From Pseudooceanicola atlanticus (GTDB taxonomy: Bacteria; Pseudomonadota; Alphaproteobacteria; Rhodobacterales; Rhodobacteraceae): 64,000 nt of DNA. A model generated the notes under the pieces. It saw only the letters and a list, made by a program, of their open reading frames with translations, had not been told where the DNA came from and ran no database searches. Where the stretch lies: the NCBI RefSeq assembly GCF_000768315.1, contig NZ_AQQX01000007.1, positions 86,158 through 150,157 of the forward strand. Direction: 5' to 3'. Both the position numbers and the translations under genes were made by a program. Positions 7,912-15,756 of this stretch are shown one piece after another. Position 1 is the stretch's first letter. Each line of letters starts with the position of its first letter.

Positions 7912-9252
7912 ATGGACCTTGCAACCGTTGGCTATGTCGCCTGTGCGGCCGTCATCTTTCTTCTGGCGATCCGCGTCCCGATTTCCTTTGCGATTGGCGG
8001 GGTCGCCGTCACCGCGATCTTCGTGGTCTTCGCCTTCCGCACCGGCACCTTCATGCCAGAGCGGGCCTTCTGGACCACGCTGTCGCTGGCCTTTTCGTCA
8101 AGCTTCGACCTGGTGCACAGCTATGACCTGTCGATGATCCCACTGTTCATCGCCCTTGGGCACATCGCCTACAAGGCCGGCATCACGACCGAGATCTACG
8201 AGGCGGCCCGCGTCTGGCTGTCGCGCCTGCCGGGTGGTGTCGCCATCGCCTCCATCGCGGGCTGCGGCGGGTTCTCGGCCATTTCGGGATCGTCGATCGC
8301 CTGTGCGTCCACCATGGGCCGGATCTGTACGCCCGAGATGATGCGATTGAACTACGATCCGCGCCTTGCCACGGCATCGGTCGCCGCGGGTGGTACGCTG
8401 GGGTCGCTGATCCCGCCGTCGGTCTTGTTCATCATCTATGGCATCTTCACCGAAAGTTCGATCAGCCAGCTGTTTCTGGCGGGCTTCCTGCCCGGTGTGA
8501 TCTCGATGCTGGGGTACACGCTGGTCGTGGTCATGTGGGTCAAGCGCAGCCCGGAGATCGCCCCGCGCCCGGACGAGATCGTGCCCTTCCGTCAGCGGAT
8601 GATCGTCGGCCTGCGCTGCTGGCCCGCCGTTCTGCTGTTCCTGACTGTCATCGGCGGCATCTATGGAGGGTTCTTCACCGCGACCGAGGCGGCGGCGATT
8701 TCGCTGATGTTCGCCACGATCCTCGGCATTGCACGCGGCCTGATCAAGGTGCGGGACATCATCCCGCTGCTGCGTGAAACCATGGCGACGACAGGTGCGA
8801 TCTTCTTCATCGCGGCCTGTGCCAAGATCTTCGTCGCGCTGATCGCCCTGACGGGTCTGTCGAACTCGCTGGTCGGCCTGCTGGACAATGCCGAGATCAG
8901 CGTGTGGTTCTTCATCCTCTGCGTCTGCCTGATCTACCTTGTCCTGGGCATGTTCCTGGACCCGGTGGGGATCATGGTGCTGACGCTGCCGCTGATGATC
9001 CCGATGGTCGAAAGCTATGGCCTGAACCTGATCTGGTTCGGCGTGGTGATCGTCAAATTGCTCGAGATCGGGCTGATCACGCCGCCGGTGGGGCTGAACG
9101 TCTTTGTCCTGGCCAGCGTGCTGGAGGACAAGGTGGAGATCGGCAAGATCTTCTCGGGTCTGTGGCGCTTCCTAGGCATCGACATCGTGGTGCTTGCGAT
9201 CCTGATCCTGGTGCCGGCGATCTCGCTCTACCTGCCGATGTCCATGAACTAG
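7912..9252 (+). CDS. TRAP transporter large permease (DctM family)
   Basis: A 446-aa inner-membrane protein of the expected family length, with about a dozen hydrophobic helices. Family signatures seen are GCGGFSAISGSSIACASTMG and the LGSLIPPSVLFIIYGI region. It forms the transport channel with the small permease. It is the third gene of the TRAP operon and is followed after 10 bp by an acyl-CoA ligase gene, which suggests that the imported acid is activated to its CoA ester. Confidence 0.93.
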   Translation: MDLATVGYVACAAVIFLLAIRVPISFAIGGVAVTAIFVVFAFRTGTFMPERAFWTTLSLAFSSSFDLVHSYDLSMIPLFIALGHIAYKAGITTEIYEAARVWLSRLPGGVAIASIAGCGGFSAISGSSIACASTMGRICTPEMMRLNYDPRLATASVAAGGTLGSLIPPSVLFIIYGIFTESSISQLFLAGFLPGVISMLGYTLVVVMWVKRSPEIAPRPDEIVPFRQRMIVGLRCWPAVLLFLTVIGGIYGGFFTATEAAAISLMFATILGIARGLIKVRDIIPLLRETMATTGAIFFIAACAKIFVALIALTGLSNSLVGLLDNAEISVWFFILCVCLIYLVLGMFLDPVGIMVLTLPLMIPMVESYGLNLIWFGVVIVKLLEIGLITPPVGLNVFVLASVLEDKVEIGKIFSGLWRFLGIDIVVLAILILVPAISLYLPMSMN

Positions 9253-9262
9253 AGGAGCCGTC

Positions 9263-10789
9263 ATGAAACGCTTCACACCTCCCGAGGTTGAAAACGAGGC
9301 CTTCCTTGATTTCGGCGCGGCCATCCAGGCGAATGCGCGGGACAAGGCCGAAAGGCCGGCGATCATCCTGGGCGAAACCAGCCTGACCTGGGCCGACTTC
9401 GGCGCGATGGTGGCGCAAGTGGCCGGCAAGTTGCGGGCCGAGGGGATCGGCAGGGGGCACTATGTTGCCTCGCTCGCCGAGAACTCGATCGGGCATATCG
9501 TCCTCTACAGTGCCGTTGTCGCAGCCGGGGCGTGCATCGTGCCGCTGCCGTTCTCGGCCACGCCCGAGGCGTTGACCCGGATGGTCGAGGATAGCGGGTC
9601 GCGCCTGCTGTTTGCGTCTGCCGCGCAGCGCCAGGTGGCCGAAGGGCTGGGGGCCGAGCAGGTGATCGGCATGGAAACCGTGACCGACTGGGCCGCGGAT
9701 GCAGAGCCTGCCGCGCCCGCAGATGTCGCGCCGGACGATCTGTTCAACATCATCTATTCCTCGGGCACCACGGGGCTGCCCAAGGGTATCCTGCACGATC
9801 ATCGATTCCGGTCGCGGCAATTGCGCCGGATCACGAATTTCGGGATGACCGGCGACGATACGATGGTGATCTCGACCCCTATCTATTCGAACACCACGCT
9901 GTTCGGGATGCTGCCGGCGCTTTCGCTGGGTGCTACGCTGATCGTGATGGCCAAGTTCAACACGCTAGAGTTCCTTGACCTCAGCCAGCGTCACCGCCCG
10001 ACCCATGCGATCCTTGTTCCGGTGCAGTACATGCGCCTGATGGCAGAGCCGCGCTTCGACGAGTTCGACCTGAGCAGCTATCGCTGCAAGTTCTCGACCT
10101 CCGCCCCGCTGCCGGGCAAACTGATTGCCAAGGTCATGGAGAAATGGCCCGGCAACCTGATCGAGGTCTATGGCATGACCGAAGGGGGCATCTCGACGGC
10201 CCTGAATTGCGAGGCCTTCCCGGACAAATGGGACACGGTCGGCCGCGTCGGAGCCGGCGTCGACATGCGTGTGATCGACGAGGAGGGCAATGAACTGCCT
10301 GCAGGCTCCTTTGGCGAGTTGGTCGGGCGCGGCCCGTCGATGACGCAGGGCTATCACAACCTGCCCGACAAGACGTCCGAACTGTTGTGGCGCGACGCGG
10401 AGGGCAAGGATTTCATCCGCTCGGGCGATATGGGCCGGATCGACGAGGACGGCTTCGTGCACCTGATGGATCGCAAGAAGGACATGATCATCTCGGGCGG
10501 TTTCAACATCTATGCCGCCGATCTGGAAGCCGTGTTGCGCCAGCACCCGGATGTCACCGATACGGCGGTGATCGCGATCCCGAGCGACGCCTGGGGCGAG
10601 ACGCCCTTGGGCTTTGTCGTGCTGGCCTCCGGTTCGTCTGCCACGGCAGAGGAGGTGCTGGAATTCGCCAACGCACGTTTGGGCAAGACCCAGCGGATTT
10701 CGAAGATCGAGGTGCGGGATGAGTTGCCGCGCAGTGATATCGGCAAGATCCTCAAGAAGGACCTGCGTGCGGAGTATGAGGCGGCCTGA
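9263..10789 (+). CDS. AMP-forming acyl-CoA synthetase
   Basis: A complete 508-aa ANL-family ligase. Motifs in order are SSGTTGLPKGI (adenylate P-loop, near residue 170), YGMTEG (near 300), SGDMGRIDEDGF (hinge region, near 390) and the C-terminal PRSDIGKILKKDLR with the catalytic Lys of the adenylation step. It is co-transcribed with the TRAP genes, 10 bp after the large permease. Two ligases in one cluster suggest either two substrates or two stages of one pathway, for example a side chain and later a ring remnant. Confidence 0.92.
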   Translation: MKRFTPPEVENEAFLDFGAAIQANARDKAERPAIILGETSLTWADFGAMVAQVAGKLRAEGIGRGHYVASLAENSIGHIVLYSAVVAAGACIVPLPFSATPEALTRMVEDSGSRLLFASAAQRQVAEGLGAEQVIGMETVTDWAADAEPAAPADVAPDDLFNIIYSSGTTGLPKGILHDHRFRSRQLRRITNFGMTGDDTMVISTPIYSNTTLFGMLPALSLGATLIVMAKFNTLEFLDLSQRHRPTHAILVPVQYMRLMAEPRFDEFDLSSYRCKFSTSAPLPGKLIAKVMEKWPGNLIEVYGMTEGGISTALNCEAFPDKWDTVGRVGAGVDMRVIDEEGNELPAGSFGELVGRGPSMTQGYHNLPDKTSELLWRDAEGKDFIRSGDMGRIDEDGFVHLMDRKKDMIISGGFNIYAADLEAVLRQHPDVTDTAVIAIPSDAWGETPLGFVVLASGSSATAEEVLEFANARLGKTQRISKIEVRDELPRSDIGKILKKDLRAEYEAA

Positions 10790-10816
10790 CGTCCATATTC
10801 CGCCTGAGATGAACAG

Positions 10817-10843
10817 GGCAGGGGCTCCGTGTCAGCCCTTGCC
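10817..10843. terminator. Possible convergent terminator hairpin
   Basis: GGCAGGGGCT (10817-10826) pairs with AGCCCTTGCC (10834-10843) with one G-T wobble and a 7-nt loop. It lies between the convergent ligase gene (stop 10789) and SDR gene (stop 10832); its right arm overlaps the last SDR codons. There is no clear T-run. Confidence 0.4.
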
Positions 10844-11605
10844 GCTGATGTTGCGCCGCATGGCTTTCTGGTAGAGCGCCGGAGAGGCGCGCATCAGCCA
10901 GGATGACAGGCGCGCGACGCGGCCCACGGGGATGAACTCCCTGCTGCGGACATAGCCGTCCAGGATCACTTTCGCGGCGTCTTCGGGTGACATGTAATCC
11001 AACCCGTCCGCAGCAGAGCCGGGACGCAGGATGCCATCCTTCGACGCCTCCGGCCGCCCGATATTGGTGGCGACGAAGCTGGGAGCGGCGATCAGGCAGC
11101 GCACGCCATGGGCCGCCTCCTCTGACCGGAGCGAGGCGAAGAAGCCCTGCAGGGCGTGTTTCGACCCGGCATAGGCTGTCCGGTTGTGCAAAGGCGCAAA
11201 CCCTGCGACCGAGGAAATGGCCAGATGCGTGCCGCTGCTTTTGCGCAAGGGGAGCAGGAAGGCGCGGGCCATTTCGACGGCGGCGAAATAATTGATCTCG
11301 AAAACGCGGCGATGGCTGGCGGTGTCGGCCTCTGCAAAGGGGCCGATTTGCGAGACGCCTGCATTGTAGATCACCAGGTCGATGGACGGGCGTGCGGCGA
11401 TGATCGCCTGGGCGGCCTGAGCGAGGGCGGGGGTGTCGGTCAGGTCCACCGCGACAGGGGTCCGGCTGGCTGTTGCCTCAAGCCCGGAGACGTCGATATC
11501 CAGAAGGATGCAGTGCCACCCATCGGCCTCAAGCCGGTCGGCCAGGGCGCGTCCAAGGCCACCGTTGCCGCCTGAGATCACGGCGCTTTTTTTTGTCTGG
11601 GTCAT
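10832..11605 (-). CDS. Short-chain dehydrogenase/reductase
   Basis: A 257-aa classical SDR. The cofactor motif GGNGGLGRALADRL is at about 12-25, NAG in VIYNAGVSQIG near residue 80, the catalytic Ser in AISSVAGFAPL, and Tyr/Lys in YAGSKHALQG. The helix after the active site resembles retinol/steroid-dehydrogenase-like SDRs, but specificity cannot be assigned. It is the last gene of the four-gene minus-strand operon. Its ATG overlaps the stop of the epimerase-like gene (ATGA), so the encoded proteins are likely co-produced. Confidence 0.87.
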   Translation of the reverse strand: MTQTKKSAVISGGNGGLGRALADRLEADGWHCILLDIDVSGLEATASRTPVAVDLTDTPALAQAAQAIIAARPSIDLVIYNAGVSQIGPFAEADTASHRRVFEINYFAAVEMARAFLLPLRKSSGTHLAISSVAGFAPLHNRTAYAGSKHALQGFFASLRSEEAAHGVRCLIAAPSFVATNIGRPEASKDGILRPGSAADGLDYMSPEDAAKVILDGYVRSREFIPVGRVARLSSWLMRASPALYQKAMRRNISGKG

Positions 11606-12531
11606 AGCCCGGCCTCCTTCTGCCAGAGGTCGAAAACCTGGGCCGAACTCAGCTCAGGCTCGTAGCCGAAAACCGTCTTGAGCCGGTCATTCGCCAGCAC
11701 GGGACGGTATTGCAGGAAGCGCACTTGTTCCGGGCCGTAGCGCGTCAGCCGCAATGGCCGGGCGATGGCGAGTGCGGTCTTAAGCACCCAGGCGGGCAGG
11801 CGAAGCACGGGCTTGCCCAGCTTTGCAGCGAGGTCGTCGACGCTCAACCAGCCATCGCCCGCGACGTTGAAGATGCCCGCCGGCCCGTCGGTCGCCGCGC
11901 GCTGCACGATCCGGGCCAGGTCGCGGGTCCAGATGAAGACGAAGGGGCTGTCGCTGCCCTTCACCGCGAGCAGTCGGGGACGATGGAATAGCGCCGTGAT
12001 CTGGTTGTCTGTGCCCGCGCCCAGAACGGTTCCGACCCGCAGAACGACCTGTTCAAGCTCGGGATGGGTTTCGCGCGCGGCGGCCAGTATCTCTTCAACC
12101 TGGCGCTTGTGGTCGGCATAGGCGAATTCCGGGTTGCCACGGCAAGGCGCGTCTTCGGTCAGGGGCACGGGGTTGTCGGCATGGTAGCCGTAAGCCGCAC
12201 CGGAACTGGTGACGACCAGTCGACGTACGCCGTAAGTTGCGCAGGCTGCCAGAACATTTCGGGTGCCGGTGACATCAACTGCGTGGGCCTGGTCCCGGGT
12301 CATGCCGGGCGGCGGCGTGACGATAGAGGCAAGGTGCACGACGACTTCCGGTCGCTCTTCCGCGATGATGGTTTCCGGGTCCTGGCCGGTCACATCCATC
12401 CGGCGAAACCGTATGTGATCGGGCAGGGCGCCCCGGTTCAGGTCGGTCGCGACGATATCGTCGGGCGGCAACGCATCGGCCAATGCACGGCCGACCATGC
12501 CGGCGGCGCCGGTGATCAGGATGCGGGTCAT
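11602..12531 (-). CDS. NAD-dependent epimerase/dehydratase (extended SDR)
   Basis: A 309-aa extended SDR starting MTRILITGAAGMVG at 12531; a longer reading to 12879 runs inside the transporter gene and is rejected. GxxGxxG is at residues 8-14, and SSGAAYGYH followed by YADHKRQVEE gives the Ser/Tyr/Lys set. Relatives include sugar epimerases and 3-beta-hydroxysteroid-dehydrogenase-type enzymes. The neighbours (BASS transporter, flavin monooxygenase, SDR) favour a lipid or ketone substrate over a sugar. Start and stop overlap the flanking genes by 4 nt on both sides. Confidence 0.85.
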   Translation of the reverse strand: MTRILITGAAGMVGRALADALPPDDIVATDLNRGALPDHIRFRRMDVTGQDPETIIAEERPEVVVHLASIVTPPPGMTRDQAHAVDVTGTRNVLAACATYGVRRLVVTSSGAAYGYHADNPVPLTEDAPCRGNPEFAYADHKRQVEEILAAARETHPELEQVVLRVGTVLGAGTDNQITALFHRPRLLAVKGSDSPFVFIWTRDLARIVQRAATDGPAGIFNVAGDGWLSVDDLAAKLGKPVLRLPAWVLKTALAIARPLRLTRYGPEQVRFLQYRPVLANDRLKTVFGYEPELSSAQVFDLWQKEAGL

Positions 12532-13424
12532 CGGGCGGCCTCCGTCCTCGACATGATAGCGGCGAGGGCGAGGCCTGAAACCGCATGCCAGATGCCCCAG
12601 AAGGCTGCGACCACGGCCATGCCGCCCAACCCGCCGAAGAAGGCGAAGATCAGCACCAGCCCGAGGCCCGAGTTCTGGATCCCTGTCTCGATCGTCACGG
12701 CGCGACGGTCGAAGGGCGCGAGGCCCGCGACGGTCGCAGTTGCATAGCCACCGCCAAGCGCCAGCGCATTGTGCAGGATCACCAGCCCCGCGATGCCCCC
12801 GGCATAGGCCAGGAATTGCGTCCAGTTGGCCGCCAGCGCCACGGCGATGAAGGCGATGAAGATCGCCATCGACAGCCATTGTAGCGGTTTGCGCAACTTG
12901 GCGGTGAGCGTCGGGCGTTTCGTGTTCAACAGCATCCCCAGCACCAGCGGTAGGACCAGCATCAGGCTGACCGTGATCGCGATCTGCACCGGCTCCACGG
13001 AGGTGGCGCGCAGGATCTCGGCCGAGGGGCCGTAGAGGCTCCCCCAGAAGGCGATGTTGAGCGGGGTCAGCAGGATCGCCCCGACGGTCGCGAAGGCGGT
13101 CATCGACACCGAAAGCGCCGCGTTGCCCCCCGCCCGGTGGGTGATGAAGTTCGAGATGTTGCCGCCCGGACAGGCGGCGACGAGGATCAGGCCAAGCGCG
13201 ACTGAGGCCTGCGGTTGCGTGACCAGCACCAGCAGGAAGGTCAGCACCGGCAGAACCACGAATTGCGACACGAGCCCCGCGATCAGCGGGCGCGGCGCGC
13301 GGGCCAGCACACGGAAGTCGCGCGGCAGCAGGTCGATCGCGATGGAGAACATGACGATCGCAAGGATGCCGTTCAGCAGCATCAGCGACCCGGGCGAGAA
13401 ATCGAGAACGGCCTCGTCGATCAT
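12528..13424 (-). CDS. Bile acid:sodium symporter (BASS) family protein
   Basis: A 298-aa integral membrane protein with about nine hydrophobic segments. It starts MIDEAVLDFSPGSLMLL at 13424, where ATG overlaps the stop of the monooxygenase gene (ATGA). The conserved stretch AACPGGNISNFITHRAGGNAALS is the sodium-binding crossover region of the BASS/ArsB-like fold (seen around residues 95-117). It would import, or exchange, an organic anion using sodium. Bacterial members carry bile acids, pantoate, 2-keto acids or sulfonates, so the name alone does not fix the substrate. Confidence 0.87.
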   Translation of the reverse strand: MIDEAVLDFSPGSLMLLNGILAIVMFSIAIDLLPRDFRVLARAPRPLIAGLVSQFVVLPVLTFLLVLVTQPQASVALGLILVAACPGGNISNFITHRAGGNAALSVSMTAFATVGAILLTPLNIAFWGSLYGPSAEILRATSVEPVQIAITVSLMLVLPLVLGMLLNTKRPTLTAKLRKPLQWLSMAIFIAFIAVALAANWTQFLAYAGGIAGLVILHNALALGGGYATATVAGLAPFDRRAVTIETGIQNSGLGLVLIFAFFGGLGGMAVVAAFWGIWHAVSGLALAAIMSRTEAAR

Positions 13425-14737
13425 GCCGCTTTCCCCCGCAACCGGGAGATCCACCCGGTGACGGCCTTTCTGTAGGTCGCCTTGTCGACGTAATAGGCCA
13501 TGCGCGGCAGGTCGATGTAGTTCATGCCGCCGGTGGCGCGGTCGAAGCCCTGCGCCTTGGTCTCTTGCAGGGCCTTGGCGTCTGCCCGGCCCTCGCGGAG
13601 GCCCTTGATGTAGCGCACGACCATCTCGGCCTGTTCATGGCGGCCCTGCCAGCCAAGGCCCGAAGCCTCGACCATGCCCAGCACGAAGAGATCATCCCGC
13701 CGCGGATGCATGCAGTTGAGGTAAAGATGCGGCGCGTCCCCCTGCCAGTTCAGCAGGGTGTTGTCGATGAACGGATAGTCGAGTTTGTAGCCCGTCGCCG
13801 CCAGGATCATGTCGTAGTCGCGGCTGGTGCCGTCCTTGAAATGGACGGTTTTCCCATCGAACCGGTCGATGTCGGGGCGGATCGCGATATCGCCGTGCCC
13901 CGCGTGGTAGAGGACCAACGAGTTCACCACCGGGTGGCTTTCGTAAAGCTTGTAATCGGGCTTGGGAAACCCGTATTTCTGCGGATCGCCCAGGAACCAC
14001 TTGAGGATTGCCCCGTCGACGATCCGCTTCAGCGCCATCGGCAGCTTGATCGCGCCGCCTAATGTGTCGGCAGGTTTGCCGAAGACGTATTTCGGCACGA
14101 AGTAATATCCCCGCCGCATCGACAGGTCGCAGGAGGTGCCGTGGTGGATCGCGTCGACCGCGATGTCGCAGCCCGAGTTGCCCGCGCCGATCACCAGCAC
14201 GCGCTTGCCGTCGAATTGGCTGGCATGGCGATAGGCGGAGGAATGGATCAGCTCTCCGGTGAACTCACCTTTGAAGGTCGGCATGTTGGGGGTGCTGAGC
14301 GTGCCGTTGGCGATGAGCAGCCCGGCGTAATCCTCGGTGTGCTCGCCCTCGGCGTCGCGCCAGGTGATCCGCCAGCCGTCGCCGGGACCGCCGAGCGGCG
14401 TGCAGTACAGCACCTCGGCCCCGAAACGGTAGTGGCGGGCCAGGTCGTAGTGATCCGCGAACTCCTCGAAATAGCGCTTAATCTCGCGGTGCGAGGGGTA
14501 TTCCGCGACCTCGTCCCGCATGGGGAAGTCGGTGAATTCGGTCATCCGCTTGGAGGAGATCAGGTGCGCGGTCTCGTACATGGTCGAGCGGGGGGCGTCG
14601 ATGTCCCAAAGCCCGCCGACGCCGGAATTCAACTCGAACCCCTGAAAGGCGATGCCCTGTTCCTGAAGCACCTTCGCGGTTGCCAGTCCCATCGGGCCGG
14701 CCCCTATCAGGGCAAGCCTGTCGCGCGTTTCGGTCAT
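13421..14737 (-). CDS. Flavin-containing / Baeyer-Villiger-type monooxygenase
   Basis: A 438-aa class B flavoprotein monooxygenase. The start at 14737 follows GGGAGGATGAC; a longer reading from 14833 would cross the TetR palindrome. FAD motif GAGPMG is at 12-17. The FMO-type fingerprint FKGEFTGELIHSSAY and a second Rossmann motif VIGAGNSG for NADPH follow. Class B enzymes insert oxygen next to a ketone or oxygenate N or S. It leads the operon with transporter, epimerase and SDR genes, suggesting ketone oxygenation of an imported compound. Expression is probably controlled by the divergent TetR gene. Confidence 0.9.
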   Translation of the reverse strand: MTETRDRLALIGAGPMGLATAKVLQEQGIAFQGFELNSGVGGLWDIDAPRSTMYETAHLISSKRMTEFTDFPMRDEVAEYPSHREIKRYFEEFADHYDLARHYRFGAEVLYCTPLGGPGDGWRITWRDAEGEHTEDYAGLLIANGTLSTPNMPTFKGEFTGELIHSSAYRHASQFDGKRVLVIGAGNSGCDIAVDAIHHGTSCDLSMRRGYYFVPKYVFGKPADTLGGAIKLPMALKRIVDGAILKWFLGDPQKYGFPKPDYKLYESHPVVNSLVLYHAGHGDIAIRPDIDRFDGKTVHFKDGTSRDYDMILAATGYKLDYPFIDNTLLNWQGDAPHLYLNCMHPRRDDLFVLGMVEASGLGWQGRHEQAEMVVRYIKGLREGRADAKALQETKAQGFDRATGGMNYIDLPRMAYYVDKATYRKAVTGWISRLRGKAA

Positions 14738-14762
14738 GTCATCCTCCCTAGATAGCTTTAAC

Positions 14763-14778
14763 TTGAACATATGTTCAA
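14763..14778. promoter_or_regulatory. Perfect 16-bp palindrome, likely TetR operator
   Basis: TTGAACATATGTTCAA is a perfect palindrome in the 60-bp space between the divergent monooxygenase and TetR genes. Its position next to both starts is typical of an autoregulatory TetR operator. It includes a possible ATG at 14771, which argues that the true tetR start is the next Met at 14798. Confidence 0.75.
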
Positions 14779-14797
14779 AATAAGACAAGCTGTTTTC

Positions 14798-15445
14798 ATG
14801 ACAGGTCTTCAAGGCATTGACGCGAAACGACAAAGAGCCCCTTCAAAGAGGGCACTTGCCACCCGAAAGCGCGTCTTTGATGCGGCCGAGAAGGTCTTTG
14901 CGGCGCGGGGATTCGATGGTGCGACCATTCGCGATATCGCGGCTGAGGCAGGTGAGCCGGTCGGTACCATACATCACCATGGCGGCGGCAAAGAAGCGTT
15001 GTTCCATGGCACGGTCGCGCGCCGCGCCGCAGACTTGTCGCAGGCCCGATTGGATGCTTTACAGCGGTTGCGCGAGCAGGGTGATCCGGGACTGGAAGGG
15101 GTGCTGGGCGCCTTCATTCGGCCGTTCTTCGACTTGTCGCGAGACGATCCTCGTTGGCGCGACTATGCCCGGCTTGTCGCCTTCGTTTCGGCTGATGACA
15201 GGTGGCGCGAGATTTCTGCGGCGTGTTTCGACGAAACTGCCGAAGTGTTCCTTGCCGAGATGATGATATGCCTGCCAGGGAAGTCCCGTCTGAAGGTCGC
15301 CGAGGGTTTCGTCTTTGCCGTATCTGCGCTGCTGGCCCTTCTGACCACGCAAAAGCGTATTGAGGCCCTTGGCGGGGGTGTCACTCCGGAAGAGGAGCAG
15401 GTTGGTCACCTGATAGGTTTCTGTGCCGCGGGCCTGAGAACCTGA
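14798..15445 (+). CDS. TetR-family transcriptional regulator
   Basis: About 215 aa from the Met at 14798; an in-frame ATG at 14771 is alternative but lies inside the palindrome. The N-terminal helix-turn-helix reads AAEKVFAARGFDGATIRDIA, followed by GEPVGTIHHHGGGKEALF. The sequence KRALATRKRVFDAAEKVF marks helix 1. No Shine-Dalgarno is evident at either start. The C-terminal ligand domain is not diagnostic. It is divergent from the monooxygenase operon and probably represses both directions until a pathway metabolite binds. Confidence 0.87.
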   Translation: MTGLQGIDAKRQRAPSKRALATRKRVFDAAEKVFAARGFDGATIRDIAAEAGEPVGTIHHHGGGKEALFHGTVARRAADLSQARLDALQRLREQGDPGLEGVLGAFIRPFFDLSRDDPRWRDYARLVAFVSADDRWREISAACFDETAEVFLAEMMICLPGKSRLKVAEGFVFAVSALLALLTTQKRIEALGGGVTPEEEQVGHLIGFCAAGLRT

Positions 15446-15756
15446 AGATCACGTGAGAGATACTCGCGGGCATATTTTTCAACATGCGAGCAGGATTCGT
15501 GCCTGACGTTGCAAAGATGTAGACAGGTCAATCTGCCTGTTTGCACAAGCATTCAGCGCAATTTTCTTGGATTTACCCAGAGTTACCCGCTGGATCGGCA
15601 AACTGTTGACAGTTTGCTGTTTCCGCACTTAGCCTGAACGCATCGGGCGGTGCTCCGCGAGGATGCACCGGCCGCAACAAAAAGACCGTGCCCTGGGACA
15701 GTCCCCGTTTCCGGGCGCAGCGGACAAGTGATCGAAAAACCGTAGGGAGACCCTTT
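15446..15756. other. 311-bp intergenic region
   Basis: This space between tetR and the binding-protein gene has no credible coding sequence. It holds the best copy of the repeated operator (15598-15617), a TTGACA inside that operator (15606-15611), and a ribosome binding site GTAGGGAGA just before 15757. Nothing else is recognised. Confidence 0.6.
15598..15617. promoter_or_regulatory. Operator copy 1 (GntR/FCD-type regulon)
   Basis: GCAAACTGTTGACAGTTTGC is a perfect 9+2+9 palindrome. It is the most symmetric copy of a motif found at 22595, 28201, 31781, 46391 and 53695, with a half-site at 27426. Each full site is in an intergenic promoter region. TTGACA at 15606-15611 could be the -35 box, with a weak TAGCCT at 15630. 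Binding by the FCD-GntR encoded at 27497 is inference. Confidence 0.8.
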
